A stretch of DNA of 64,000 nt, from contig NZ_JAHXZL010000003.1 in NCBI RefSeq assembly GCF_019429525.1, positions 310,001 to 374,000 on the forward strand. The letters run 5' to 3'. The notes below the pieces were generated by a model that saw nothing but the letters and a program-made list of their open reading frames with translations, was not told where the DNA came from and searched no databases. The position numbers and the translations under genes are program-made. The stretch's first letter is position 1; each line of letters opens with the position of its first letter. This DNA comes from Sphingomonas folli (GTDB lineage Bacteria > Pseudomonadota > Alphaproteobacteria > Sphingomonadales > Sphingomonadaceae). This document shows positions 41,366 to 50,937 of this stretch, piece by piece.

Positions 41366-43798
41366 TTACCGCGCTTCGGCGGTTGCCGACGTACCAGCGC
41401 GCGGCCGAGCGGCCATTCTCGGCCCGAACGAGGGTGGCGTCGTCCGCGTGGCCCAGGATCGGTTCGGCTGCTGCGCCATCGTGAAGGCAAGCGTGGCACC
41501 GCGCGTGACCGCCTCGGCGGTGAGCCAGGCGCGATCGCTGGCGCGCCCATCGACGCGCAGCGCGGTGACATAGGGCGCGTCGGGCGCGGCGCCCGGCGCG
41601 TCAATCACGAGCCGGACGCCGCCGGGCCGCTCGATCGTCGCGCGCGGGAAGAGCGGGCTGCCGATCACCAGCTCGGCGCGGCCGGGATAGAGCGGGTACA
41701 GCCCGAGGGCGGACCAGACGTACCAGGACGACATCTGCCCTAGGTCATCGTTGCCTGAGATGCCGGCGGGTGTGTTCGTCCAGATCTGCCGCATCGCCGC
41801 GCGCACCGTCTCCTGCGTCTTCCACGGCTCGCCGGTGAACAGATAGGTCCAGGGCGAGGCGATCGACGGCTCGTTGTCGAGCTCGGCGTGGAGCGGGCCC
41901 GCCTTCGTCACCGCCCAGCCGCCGTCGGGCGCGCGGAAGAAGGCGTCGAGCCGGCGCGACGCCGCGGCGCGGCCGCCCAGCACGTCGATCAGGCCGGCCG
42001 GGTCGAACGGCACCATCCAGAGATATTGCGCTCCGCTGCCTTCCACCATCTCCTCGTCCGAGGCCGGGTCGAAGCGCGGCCAGCCGCCGTCGGCACGGCG
42101 CGGCTGGAGATAGCCGCCGGCCGGCGTGGCCTCCGGGTTGTACAGGTTGCGCCACCAGCCCGAGCGGTCGCGGAACATCCGCTCGCCCGCGCGGTCTCCG
42201 GCGTGGCGCGCCAGCTCGGCCAGCCCGAAGTCGGCCGCGGCGAGCTCCAGCGTGTCCGACACCGTGCCCCAACCCGGAGCGCCGACCGGCATGTAGTGGA
42301 GCCTCAACCACTGATCGAGCCCTGGTCGCTGCCCGACGCACAACACCGGGCAGCCCTTGCGGTCGAGGTCCTTGGCACTGGGCACCGTCGCGGCGCGACG
42401 CAGTGAAGCATAGGCATGCGCGAGGTCGAACGAGCGGCCGCCGAAGGCGTAGATGGCGGCGAGCGACGGAGGCGAGGGATCGCCGTTCATCACGCCGGTG
42501 GCGCCGGTGAGATGCGTCCAGCGGTCCCAGGTGCCGCCGTTCTGCTCGGACTGGTTGAGCAGCGACTGAGCGATGTCGGAACCGCGCTGCGGGTCGAGCA
42601 GCGTCACCAGCTGGAGCTGGGAGCGATAGACGTCCCAGCCCGAGTAGTTCGCATATTGGGCCTGCTGCCGCGGCGCGAGCGCGTGCACCGCCGCGTCGAA
42701 GCCGCGATAGCGGCCGTCGACGTCGCTGTAGAGGTTGGGCGTCATCAGCGCGTGGTACAGCGCGGTGTAGAAGACCGTGCGCTCGTCGCGGCCGCCGCCC
42801 TCGATGCGGATGCGGCCGAGCGCCTGCTCCCACGCGGCGCGGCCCGCGGCCTGAACCGAGTCCAGGCTGGTGCCCATGGGGCTCTCGCGCTCCAGATTTC
42901 TGCGCGCGCCCGCGGCGTCGACGTAGGACACGCCGACACGCATCGTCACCGCGCGAGCGGCGTCAGGGGCGAAGCTGATCCAGCCGCCCGCGCCGCGCCC
43001 TGCCGGCGGGTGCCCGCGGTCTCCGTAGCCGGTGCCCCCGCCCCCGCTCACCGCGCCGGCGCTGACACGCTCGTCGCGCCACGTCCCGCCGACGGTGAAG
43101 GGCTGGTCGAACTGCGCGACGAAGTGGAGCGTATAATAGCTCTCGCGCCGGTCCGCCGCGAGATAGCCGCAGAAGTTGCCGGAAGTGACGGTGCCGCTGA
43201 CGGTGCGCGTCGCCGGGTCGATCCGGATCGTCGAGTCGCTACTGCCGACCTCGCTGTCGGACGTGCGGAACAGCAGGTTGGCGGGCTTGTCAGCGGGGAA
43301 GGCGAAGCGGCCCACCGCGCTGCGCTCGGTCGCGCCGAGGTCGACCGCGACGCCATTGTCGAGCGTGACATGATAGGCACCAGGGGAAGCACGCTCGGCG
43401 GCGTGATCGAGCAGGCTGGCGTAGCTCAGTCCCGCGTCCACCGACGCGGGCGAGCGCTCGACCGGGATCGTCACCGGCATGATCGGCACGTCCCCGCTCG
43501 CCCCGGCGCAGCCGGTGCCGGAGACATGGGTGAGGCTGAAGCCGCGCACACCGTTGCCGCGCCATTCGTAGCCGCCGGGCGCCGCGATCGGCAGCCGCTT
43601 GCCCGGCAGTGGCGTGAGCTCGGGGCTGAACGCCACCATGCCGAACGGTCGCGTTGCGCCAGGGAAGACGTTGCCGCCGTTGGTGGTGCCGATGAAAGGG
43701 TTGATCTCCGCAGTGAGCGCCGACGGCGCGCCCTGCTGCGCCGCTGCCAGCCCCGCGAGACTCAGGCAGATGGCGGCTCCCACACCGTAGCGGATCAT
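41366..43798 (-). CDS. GH92 alpha-mannosidase, exported
   Basis: An 810-aa calcium-dependent exo-alpha-mannosidase of family GH92. The signal peptide ends at LAAAQQ (about residue 21). The N-terminal beta-sandwich starts with INPFIGTTNGGNVFPGATRPFGM, a GH92 signature. The helical catalytic domain contains NYSGWDVYRSQ, the LDNEPS acid segment and the invariant SGNDDLGQMSSWYVWSALG stretch. The length is slightly above typical. It would trim terminal mannose from N-glycan, yeast mannan or O-glycan material. It is monocistronic, and an AAGAT/ATCTT inverted repeat lies upstream (43824-43837). It extends the glycan-degrading content of the window beyond the fucose operon. Confidence 0.93.
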   Translation of the reverse strand: MIRYGVGAAICLSLAGLAAAQQGAPSALTAEINPFIGTTNGGNVFPGATRPFGMVAFSPELTPLPGKRLPIAAPGGYEWRGNGVRGFSLTHVSGTGCAGASGDVPIMPVTIPVERSPASVDAGLSYASLLDHAAERASPGAYHVTLDNGVAVDLGATERSAVGRFAFPADKPANLLFRTSDSEVGSSDSTIRIDPATRTVSGTVTSGNFCGYLAADRRESYYTLHFVAQFDQPFTVGGTWRDERVSAGAVSGGGGTGYGDRGHPPAGRGAGGWISFAPDAARAVTMRVGVSYVDAAGARRNLERESPMGTSLDSVQAAGRAAWEQALGRIRIEGGGRDERTVFYTALYHALMTPNLYSDVDGRYRGFDAAVHALAPRQQAQYANYSGWDVYRSQLQLVTLLDPQRGSDIAQSLLNQSEQNGGTWDRWTHLTGATGVMNGDPSPPSLAAIYAFGGRSFDLAHAYASLRRAATVPSAKDLDRKGCPVLCVGQRPGLDQWLRLHYMPVGAPGWGTVSDTLELAAADFGLAELARHAGDRAGERMFRDRSGWWRNLYNPEATPAGGYLQPRRADGGWPRFDPASDEEMVEGSGAQYLWMVPFDPAGLIDVLGGRAAASRRLDAFFRAPDGGWAVTKAGPLHAELDNEPSIASPWTYLFTGEPWKTQETVRAAMRQIWTNTPAGISGNDDLGQMSSWYVWSALGLYPLYPGRAELVIGSPLFPRATIERPGGVRLVIDAPGAAPDAPYVTALRVDGRASDRAWLTAEAVTRGATLAFTMAQQPNRSWATRTTPPSFGPRMAARPRAGTSATAEAR

Positions 43799-43823
43799 CG
43801 CCCTCTCTCACGCATGATTATGA

Positions 43824-43837
43824 AAGATGTTTATCTT
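43824..43837. promoter_or_regulatory. Inverted repeat upstream of GH92
   Basis: AAGAT-GTTT-ATCTT lies 26 bases upstream of the GH92 start. TTTATCTT is shared with the receptor promoter at 31975-31982, hinting at a common regulator. Function is inferred. Confidence 0.35.
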
Positions 43838-43947
43838 AAGCGTGACGTCGGGGCCGTCAACTGGAGTGTCGCGGGCTCCCGATGGGTGCTGTCGGTCTGA
43901 TGCGAACTCGCCTGTACACGATGCACTCCGACCGTCATGGGATCGCC

Positions 43948-44367
43948 TCAGCGTGCGCTACGCCAGCCCAGATGACCGAAGGTGAGTGTGATACCCAGCG
44001 TATGCCCGGTTACACCGGAACCGCGGATAAGGGAGGCGTAGGCGCCGATCCCCACTCCCGAGTCAACCGGATAGTCGAGGCGGAGCGTGCCCCCGATTTC
44101 GCCGAGCCGCTGAAATCCGAACTGGTTGCTCTTGTCTCCGACCAGCTCGGTACCCCGGCCGAAGACGCCGGCAAAAAACTCGCGCTCGCCAACATAGACC
44201 TTCGTCGCCGTCTCGACGCCGGCCCTGAGTGTGGCGATGCCCGCGGAGCCACGCGGTCGCAGTCCTCGATCCGTGACCGCGTCGTCGATGGAGTAATAGT
44301 AATTGTAGCGCGGCGCGAGGGTTAGCCAGGTGTCCTTGAGAAGAAGCGTACGATAGTCGAGGCGCAC
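43948..44367 (-). pseudogene. N-terminally truncated outer-membrane beta-barrel protein
   Basis: About 140 codons of barrel-like sequence with alternating strands (TWLTLAPRYNYYYSI, VETATKVYVGEREFFAGVFG, GIGAYASLIRGSG, GHTLGITLTFGHL). No signal peptide is present. The open frame begins inside the end of the upstream oxidoreductase gene region with ASGRYRFVGGAVRLDY, so only the 3' part of a larger gene remains. It could be expressed from a GTG at 44367, but it would not be exported. The family could not be named. Confidence 0.5.
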
Positions 44368-44413
44368 CGCACCGCCGACGAACCGGTAGCGGCCACTAGC
44401 GCGCGCATGCCGG

Positions 44414-45328
44414 TCAGAGCACTAGGACGATCTTGCCGCCGCCTCCCTTTTCTAGCCGCTCATGTGCGGCGCGCGCGTCGCTGAGAGGCATGCGCGCGCT
44501 GATCGGCAGCACGAAGCGGCCGTCCCGCACGTTGTCGGCGAACTCGCGCAACTTAGACGCGTCAGGCCGCGCGAAGACCCGCGTCACCTGAATGTCAGGA
44601 ATACGTGCCGCGACGCCGTCGGGGAGAACGGAGGCGTATCCGAACCGACCGCCAGCCTTGACCTTCTCGAACAGCTTGGCCGCGATCTCGCCGCCAACCG
44701 TGTCGGCGACACCATCGACGCGGTCGAGGCGGTTGATCGCATCCTCGTCGTCGAGCGCGAGCACGCCGTCGACGCCTAGCGTCGCCGCCTCGGCCGATTG
44801 TCGCGCTCGCACGCCTGCGATCACCCGGGCGCCGAGCTCTCGAGCGGTGTGCACCGCCGCTCGGCCGACGCTGCCGAGGGCGCCTGTGACCAGGATCACC
44901 TGCCCCGCGGCGACGCCCGTCGCGATCCGGACGAGCTGCTCGCCCGTCATCGACACGAGCGGGAGCGCGGCAGCGTCGATCGGGTCGACCCCTTCCGGCA
45001 GGTGAGTCACGGTGTCCGCCCTGACGACGACGCGTTCGGCATAGGTCGCCTCCGCCAGCGCGATGACTCGATCGCCCGGTCGGAACGTGCGCACCGCGTC
45101 GCCGACGGCCTGCACGATGCCGCTCACGTCCTTTCCGAGGATGGCCGGCAGATCGAGCGGGAAGTCCTTCTGTCGCGCGCCCGAGCGGACCTTCCAGTCG
45201 ATCGGGTTCACGCTGGTCGCTACCGTCTCGATCAGGACCGAGTCCGACGTGAGCGCCGGCTCAGGCGCGTCGGTCTCATATGTGAGAACCTCGGGGCCGC
45301 CGTAGCGATAGATGCGAACCGCCCTCAT
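44414..45328 (-). CDS. Quinone-oxidoreductase-type NADP-dependent MDR enzyme
   Basis: A 304-aa zinc-free medium-chain reductase. The N-terminal GroES-like domain (GGPEVLTYE, SVNPIDWKVRSG, LGKDVSGIV) and the Rossmann domain (VTGALGSVGRAAV) are typical of NADPH:quinone or enal reductases. The zinc-binding Cys and His ligands of alcohol dehydrogenases are absent. AAGGTG precedes the ATG at 45328. It diverges from the carotenoid-oxygenase gene, with a 156-bp gap. Detoxification of quinones or conjugated carbonyls is the general expectation; no specific substrate can be read. Confidence 0.87.
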   Translation of the reverse strand: MRAVRIYRYGGPEVLTYETDAPEPALTSDSVLIETVATSVNPIDWKVRSGARQKDFPLDLPAILGKDVSGIVQAVGDAVRTFRPGDRVIALAEATYAERVVVRADTVTHLPEGVDPIDAAALPLVSMTGEQLVRIATGVAAGQVILVTGALGSVGRAAVHTARELGARVIAGVRARQSAEAATLGVDGVLALDDEDAINRLDRVDGVADTVGGEIAAKLFEKVKAGGRFGYASVLPDGVAARIPDIQVTRVFARPDASKLREFADNVRDGRFVLPISARMPLSDARAAHERLEKGGGGKIVLVL

Positions 45329-45484
45329 ACTCACCTTCTCCACCATCATCGACTATCGCTGAGCCGAACAGCAGAAGGAATCTCGGGCGGCAGGAGTTCC
45401 CGTCGATCGCGATCCGGCGAGCGGAGAAGCGAGGAAGCTGCTACGGACGGCCACGGCCGCCACCGGCCTCGGAGATCCGCGCTC

Positions 45485-46954
45485 GTGACGACACCGTCGC
45501 CGACCTTCCTCGAGCGCGCCACCGGCGCGGTGCTGTCGCCGGTCATCTCGACCATCGCGGCCTTCAACCGCTGGCGGCTGCCCCCGCTCGACGCGCCACA
45601 TGCGCTGCTGACCGGGATCCATCAGCCGATGACCGAGGAGCTGACGCTTCACGATCTCGCCGTCGAGGGCACGATCCCGGCCGCGCTCGACGGCCGCTAC
45701 GTGCGAATCGGTCCCAATGCCGCCGCGCCCGACCCGCGCACCTACCATTTCTTCGTCGGCGACGGCATGCTGCACGGCATCCGCCTCCGTGGCGGACGCG
45801 CCGCCTGGTATCGCAATCGCTGGATCCGCTCGACCCAAGTCGCGAAGGCACGCGGCTTCCGGGCCGCACCCGGTCCTCGGCACATATTCGATACCGTTAA
45901 CACCAGCGTGCTCGACCATGCCGGTGCTGGCTGGGCCCTGGTCGAGGCGGGCAGCACACCGGTGCGCTTCGACGACGAGCTCGGCGCGCAGACATACGAC
46001 GATTTCGCCGGCACCTTGCCCGGGTCCTTCACCGCTCACCCGCGCCGCGATCCGATGACGGGCGAACTGCACGCGCTCTGCTACGAGGCGACCGATCCGC
46101 GGCGAGTGCGCTACAACGTCGTCGACGTCGCCGGCCGTGTCCGGCGCACGGTCGTCATCCCGGTCCGGCAAGGTCCGCTGATCCACGACTGCGCGATCAC
46201 CGAACGCTATGTTATCATCCTCGACCTGCCGCTGACCCTGTCCATGCGGGTCGTGCTCGCCGGCCACGGCTTCCCCTATCGTTGGAACGGCGCCCACCCG
46301 CCGCGGGTCGGCCTGCTGCCGCGCGATGGGGTGGCCGAGGACATCGTGTGGGTTCCGATCGAACCCTGTTTCGTCTTCCACCACGCCAACGCCTTCGACC
46401 TGCCCGACGGCCGAGTGGTGCTCGACGTGATCGCCTATGACCGCATGTTCGCCGGCGACAACGCCGCCCCCGACGAACTGCCGCGCAGTCTGGAACGGTG
46501 GACGATCGACCCCGCACGGCGCACGGTCGAACAGCGGACCATCGATGCCACGCCGCAGGAGCTGCCTGTCAGCGACGATCGTCGCACCGGCCTACCCTAT
46601 CGCTACGTCTATGCGCTCGCGCTGCCCGAACACCCGACCGACGAGATGGTCGGCGCAACCCCGCTTCTCAAGCACGACCTCGAGACCGGCACGTGCCACC
46701 GCCACCATTTCGGGCCCGGGCGCATACCAGGCGAGTTCGTCTTCGTGCCGGCGGCACCGGATGCCGCCGAGGACGAAGGTTGGCTCATGGGGCTGGTGAT
46801 CAACGCCGATCGCCGCTCGACAGCGCTGGAGATCCTCGACGCGCAGGACTTCCCGGCACCGGCAGTCGCGAGCGTTCGCATCCCCCACCTCGTTCCGCCC
46901 GGCATACACGGCGCATGGCTGCCCACGCCCCTACCGGCAGCGAACCCGACCTGA
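45485..46954 (+). CDS. Carotenoid-cleavage-type oxygenase
   Basis: A 489-aa non-heme iron oxygenase of the RPE65/carotenoid cleavage family, which splits double bonds of carotenoids, apocarotenoids or stilbenes. The seven-bladed propeller supplies four iron-binding His: His185 (FTAHPRRDP), His234 (LIHDCAI), His299 or 300 (VFHHANAFD) and a C-terminal one near residue 475 (IHGAWLP). PHLVPPGIHGAW is a family end signature. The start is GTG, with GGAG ten bases upstream; no ATG fits. No carotenoid biosynthesis genes lie nearby, so a stilbene-type or apocarotenoid substrate is possible. It is monocistronic. Confidence 0.88.
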   Translation: MTTPSPTFLERATGAVLSPVISTIAAFNRWRLPPLDAPHALLTGIHQPMTEELTLHDLAVEGTIPAALDGRYVRIGPNAAAPDPRTYHFFVGDGMLHGIRLRGGRAAWYRNRWIRSTQVAKARGFRAAPGPRHIFDTVNTSVLDHAGAGWALVEAGSTPVRFDDELGAQTYDDFAGTLPGSFTAHPRRDPMTGELHALCYEATDPRRVRYNVVDVAGRVRRTVVIPVRQGPLIHDCAITERYVIILDLPLTLSMRVVLAGHGFPYRWNGAHPPRVGLLPRDGVAEDIVWVPIEPCFVFHHANAFDLPDGRVVLDVIAYDRMFAGDNAAPDELPRSLERWTIDPARRTVEQRTIDATPQELPVSDDRRTGLPYRYVYALALPEHPTDEMVGATPLLKHDLETGTCHRHHFGPGRIPGEFVFVPAAPDAAEDEGWLMGLVINADRRSTALEILDAQDFPAPAVASVRIPHLVPPGIHGAWLPTPLPAANPT

Positions 46955-47055
46955 GACCCAGAAGGGGTCACTCGTGAGGTCCTGACCGCTTCCTGATCCG
47001 GCCACTCGTTCAACTCACCCACTGGCGCCCTCACTCGGTCGGACGCAGTCGGCTC

Positions 47056-47078
47056 CTTTTTGGTCAACGGCCAAAAAG
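47056..47078. terminator. Inverted repeat after the oxygenase gene
   Basis: CTTTTTGG and CCAAAAAG form a perfect eight-base-pair stem around TCAACGG. The stem is AT-rich and lacks a classic GC core, so it is a weak terminator candidate or an operator. Confidence 0.3.
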
Positions 47079-47099
47079 ACGCGACAGACGGGGGCTCAT

Positions 47100-47560
47100 C
47101 CAACGGCGTACCGACCCGTCGTAGAGCTTGAGGCTGCCGTCTGCGATCGCCACCGCCGTGACCACGAGCGCCGCGCCGATCGGGGCGCCGATCCGTGTGG
47201 GCACCTTCCGATCGCTCACCCAGGCAGTGTAGACGTCGATGAGCGGCTAGCGGGTGATATAGAGCGGGAACGACGGATCGCCGAAAGCGCGCGCGACCAG
47301 CAGGCCCTGTCCTGTCGCGGCCTTATGCCGGGGACCGATCGCGACCGAGTACGGCGGTCTCGTCGCCTCTGGACATGTCGATGAGGTCGAGCTTGAGCCC
47401 GTCCCTTCCCCCGTCACGCACCGCGCGGCGGAACGTCTCGATCAGATAGGCGCGTCGGTCAATCGCCGCTTCATGACCGCCGGCAGCAGGCGACACCGAA
47501 ACATCGATCGAGCGACGCCGTTGGCGACCACGAGCACGACGCTCCCCACATGCAAGCATG
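47100..47560 (-). pseudogene. Degraded membrane-sensor-like fragment
   Basis: Broken minus-strand coding. One frame has AAIDRRAYLIETFRRAVRD and GLKLDLIDMSRG, another has ATGQGLLVARAFGDPSFPLY, an in-frame stop, then VPTRIGAPIGAALVVTAVAI. The order resembles an extracellular Cache-type sensor domain running into a transmembrane helix, as in sensor kinases or diguanylate cyclases, with shifts and stops. No output domain remains. The family call is tentative. The rest of 46955-47994 has only the hairpin at 47056 and the receptor promoter. Confidence 0.3.
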
Positions 47561-47958
47561 TCAGCGCGCGCCATTCCGCTCCGATGGATGGGCTTTGCAG
47601 CTGTCAGGTGCTTGGCAGCCGCCAAGGAGCGAGTTGCCGGTTCATTGATACGTGACACCAAGGTGCCGAAGCGGCCGAGAACGTTCTCTCTCGAAATAAA
47701 CCGAAGCTCGATAAAACCGCTTGGCGAAACTTTTTTTATCTGATTAAAAGCATGTCGATCGGGTAGGTAAATCTCGGACGAGCAACGATCCGGGCGGGGT
47801 TTCACAAACGAGGGTAGCTTGGCGGCGCCTCAGCGTAGCGAGATGCGACCCGCCATGCGCTTGTCAGCGTCGCGCGATCCATGTTGATCACGGCCTCGTT
47901 CTGTCACTTGCATCCGGTCTGGCAGCGTTACGACCAACAGGTCGGGCGCCAGCTGATT

Positions 47959-47976
47959 TAGTTACATGTATAACTA
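47959..47976. promoter_or_regulatory. 18-bp near-palindrome before the third receptor
   Basis: TAGTTACATGTATAACTA pairs in seven of nine positions (TAGTTA/TAACTA arms). It lies 18 bases upstream of the receptor start. No regulator gene adjoins it, so the controlling protein is unknown. Confidence 0.4.
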
Positions 47977-47994
47977 CACCTGGGAGGGGTTGTC

Positions 47995-50856
47995 ATGGCT
48001 TCGAAGATGAAGTTCGCGCTTTTAGTCAGCGCCGCGTTGCTTGCATCTCCTGCCGCCGCGCAGGACGCCGCCCAGCCGGCCGCAGGCGCACCGCAGACGA
48101 GTCCCGACGGCACCGTGCAGGAACCCACCCCGCCCGCCGCGCAGGTCGGTCCGGGCGCGACCGACGCCGCCGACGAGATCGTCGTCACCGGCATCCGCAG
48201 CAGCCTCGCCTCTTCCGCCAGGATCAAGCGCGACGCGCAGCAGATCGTCGACTCCATCTCGGCAGAGGATGTCGGCAAGTTCCCCGACGCGAACATCGCG
48301 GAGTCGCTCCAGCGCATCACCGGCGTCGCGATCGACCGCTCGGGCGGCGAGGGCCAGTTCATCACCGTCCGCGGCCTCGGGCCCGAGTTCAACACGGTGC
48401 TGGTCAACGGCCGCGTCATGGCGACCGACAATCCCGGGCGCGAATTCTCGTTCGACGTGCTGTCGTCGAACATGATCCAGCGCACCGACGTCTTCAAGTC
48501 CAGCGTGCCCGAGCTCCAGGAAGGTGGCATCGGCGCGACGGTCAACATCATCACCGCGCGCCCGCTAGACGGCCGCAGCGGCTTCCATCTCGCCGCGTCG
48601 GCGGGCGGGATCTACGACACGCTGCGCGAGAAGCTCAGCCCTGACTTCTCGGCGGTGACGTCGCTCACCAACGAGGCCAAGACGCTCGGCATCGTGCTAT
48701 CGGGTTCGTACACGGACCGGCGCAGCCAACTCGACTTCGTCGACGTCGGCGGGTGGCTCTACGGCCCGCAGAATGTCGTGAACGGCACCGGCGACTCCGC
48801 GGGCCTCCAGCCCGGTGCGATCACCAGCACCGGGACGACCGTGAACGTGCCGCAGAGCGTCAACTACCGGCGTGAACTCGATCGCCGACGCCGCATCAAC
48901 GTGGCGGGCGCGGTGCAGGCCCAGGTCAGTGATCAGCTGCTGCTCACCGTCGACGGCATCTATTCCAAGTTCGACGTCTTCGCGGACACCAACACCTTCG
49001 CCAATTTCTACTCCAGCCCATATATCGGCGTGCAGTTCGACGACACCGCCTCGGCGATCGGCTTCAACCGGCCCGGCCAGCAGTTCCTCGCCGCCAACCC
49101 TGCCCTCAACGGCTTGGTATCGCTGTCGCAGAACGACAACATCGTCAGCAAGAACGTCCGCCAGACACAGACCTACCAGATCGGCGGCAACCTCAAGTGG
49201 AACCCGGCCGAGGACGTCGAGGTGCGCCTCGACGCCTCGACGACCCGGGCGACGCAGCGCGCGCCCAACCAGTTCGTCGTGGTCGGCTCGCTCGCGCAGA
49301 CCAGTCCGCGCTTCGACCTCAACAAGGACGGTGACCTGCCGATCGCGTCGAACTTCGGCAACATCACCGATCCCTCGCTGATGCGCGCCCACTATACCGG
49401 GGTCGACGCGGACCGCGTCCGCGACACCAGCTCCGAGTTCCACCTCGACACCGACTACAAGATCCATGACAGCATCCTGCGCTCGGTTCGGATCGGCGTG
49501 GCCTATTCGGACCGGACCAAGGATCGCCGCTCGTTCAGCAACCGCGACGGGAACAGCGCCTACACCGGCTATGAGATCCCGATCGATCCGTCGCTGCTGT
49601 CGACCTACAAGCTCGACAACTTCCTGCCCGGCGTGTCCGGCAGCGAGAGTGCGCCGCAGCAATTCTTCACCTACGATCCCAACGCCATCATCGCCTTCCT
49701 CTCCGATCCGCGGACGCTCGCGCTGCCGCGTCAGGGTCGCACCGCGGCGGAGCAGGCGGCAGAGGCCGCACGACTGCTGGCGTTGCCCGGCGGCCCCTTC
49801 GGTCTGCGAGAGAACCCCGGCAGCAACGCCAACGTGAACGAGCGACTGCTCGCCGGCTATATCGCGATGTCGTTCGGTGGCGAGAACTGGAGCGCCAACG
49901 CGGGCGTCCGCGTGGTGCGGACGCAGACCATCTCGCGCGGTTTCAGCCAGCCGGTGGTCGACGTCTCGAACGCTCGCGGTGACGACACGCTGATCTACAC
50001 CTACGGGCCATCCACGCCGATCTCGGTGCGCAATAGCTATGTCAACGCGCTGCCCTCGGCGAACATCAAGTTCAACGCCACCGAGAAGCTGATCGCCCGC
50101 GCCGCTTTCTCGCAGACCGTGACCCGACCGACGCTGACCGATCTGGGCGTCGACAATTCGTTCGGCGGGCGCATCTCTGTCCCGCTGTCGAGTGGCGGCA
50201 ACCCGACGCTCGAACCGTTCAAATCGACCAACTATGATCTCTCCGTCGAGTATTACCTGAACTCGATCAGCTACGTCAGCGTCGGCGGCTTCTATAAGGA
50301 CCTGAGCAACTTCCTCGAACTGCAGACGGTGCCGGTGCAGCGGTTCGGCCGGACTTACCAGGACACTCGGACGCGGAACGGCCAGAGCGGGTATATCCGC
50401 GGCGTCGAGGTCGGCGGGCAATATACGTTCGACTGGCTGCCCGGCGTGCTGTCCGGGTTCGGCGTGGCCGGCAACTACACCTATGTCGAGAGCAAGGCCG
50501 AGCGCGACGCGTCGCTGGCCGACTATGACTGCGGTTACAATGGGCTCTCGCCGCACTCGGCCAACGGCAGCCTCTTCTACGAGAAATACGGTCTCTCCGC
50601 GCGCGGCTCGTACAATTGGCGCTCGGACTACCTCCGCTCGTGCCGCTCCGATCAGAGCCGTCCGCGCAATCGTTCGAGCTACGGCCAGCTGGACTTCAAC
50701 GTCGGCTACGACATCACGCCCAACGTCCAGATCTACGTCCAGGGCGTCAACGTGACCAACCAGCGCATTCACGAATGGTCGGCGATCGAGGAGCGGTTCC
50801 TGCTGCTGCAGGAGACCGGCGCACGCTACAATTTCGGCGCGCGCGTCAAATTCTGA
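47995..50856 (+). CDS. TonB-dependent receptor
   Basis: A complete 953-aa outer-membrane receptor. The signal peptide ends at AAAQD (about residue 23). The Ton box is DEIVVTGIRSS (about 61-71). The plug holds KFPDANIAESLQRITGV, FITVRGLGPEFNTV and QEGGIGATVNII, and the last strand ends FGARVKF. It belongs to the same family as the two other receptors here but is clearly different in the barrel. A GGGAGGGG purine run precedes the ATG, and a near-palindrome sits at 47959-47976. The alpha-galactosidase-like gene follows 81 bases later, so a galactose-containing oligosaccharide is the probable ligand. Confidence 0.95.
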   Translation: MASKMKFALLVSAALLASPAAAQDAAQPAAGAPQTSPDGTVQEPTPPAAQVGPGATDAADEIVVTGIRSSLASSARIKRDAQQIVDSISAEDVGKFPDANIAESLQRITGVAIDRSGGEGQFITVRGLGPEFNTVLVNGRVMATDNPGREFSFDVLSSNMIQRTDVFKSSVPELQEGGIGATVNIITARPLDGRSGFHLAASAGGIYDTLREKLSPDFSAVTSLTNEAKTLGIVLSGSYTDRRSQLDFVDVGGWLYGPQNVVNGTGDSAGLQPGAITSTGTTVNVPQSVNYRRELDRRRRINVAGAVQAQVSDQLLLTVDGIYSKFDVFADTNTFANFYSSPYIGVQFDDTASAIGFNRPGQQFLAANPALNGLVSLSQNDNIVSKNVRQTQTYQIGGNLKWNPAEDVEVRLDASTTRATQRAPNQFVVVGSLAQTSPRFDLNKDGDLPIASNFGNITDPSLMRAHYTGVDADRVRDTSSEFHLDTDYKIHDSILRSVRIGVAYSDRTKDRRSFSNRDGNSAYTGYEIPIDPSLLSTYKLDNFLPGVSGSESAPQQFFTYDPNAIIAFLSDPRTLALPRQGRTAAEQAAEAARLLALPGGPFGLRENPGSNANVNERLLAGYIAMSFGGENWSANAGVRVVRTQTISRGFSQPVVDVSNARGDDTLIYTYGPSTPISVRNSYVNALPSANIKFNATEKLIARAAFSQTVTRPTLTDLGVDNSFGGRISVPLSSGGNPTLEPFKSTNYDLSVEYYLNSISYVSVGGFYKDLSNFLELQTVPVQRFGRTYQDTRTRNGQSGYIRGVEVGGQYTFDWLPGVLSGFGVAGNYTYVESKAERDASLADYDCGYNGLSPHSANGSLFYEKYGLSARGSYNWRSDYLRSCRSDQSRPRNRSSYGQLDFNVGYDITPNVQIYVQGVNVTNQRIHEWSAIEERFLLLQETGARYNFGARVKF

Positions 50857-50937
50857 GCGGACCTTCGTCGATGAGGGCGGTCGTGCGCGCGGCGCTGCGC
50901 GACCGCGTCCCGTCCGCTTCAACGGAGAACAGTGAGA

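Noticed and set aside
44798..45484. Upstream extension of the carotenoid oxygenase frame
   Set aside because: It overlaps the divergent reductase gene and shows no oxygenase homology; the domain begins after the GTG at 45485.
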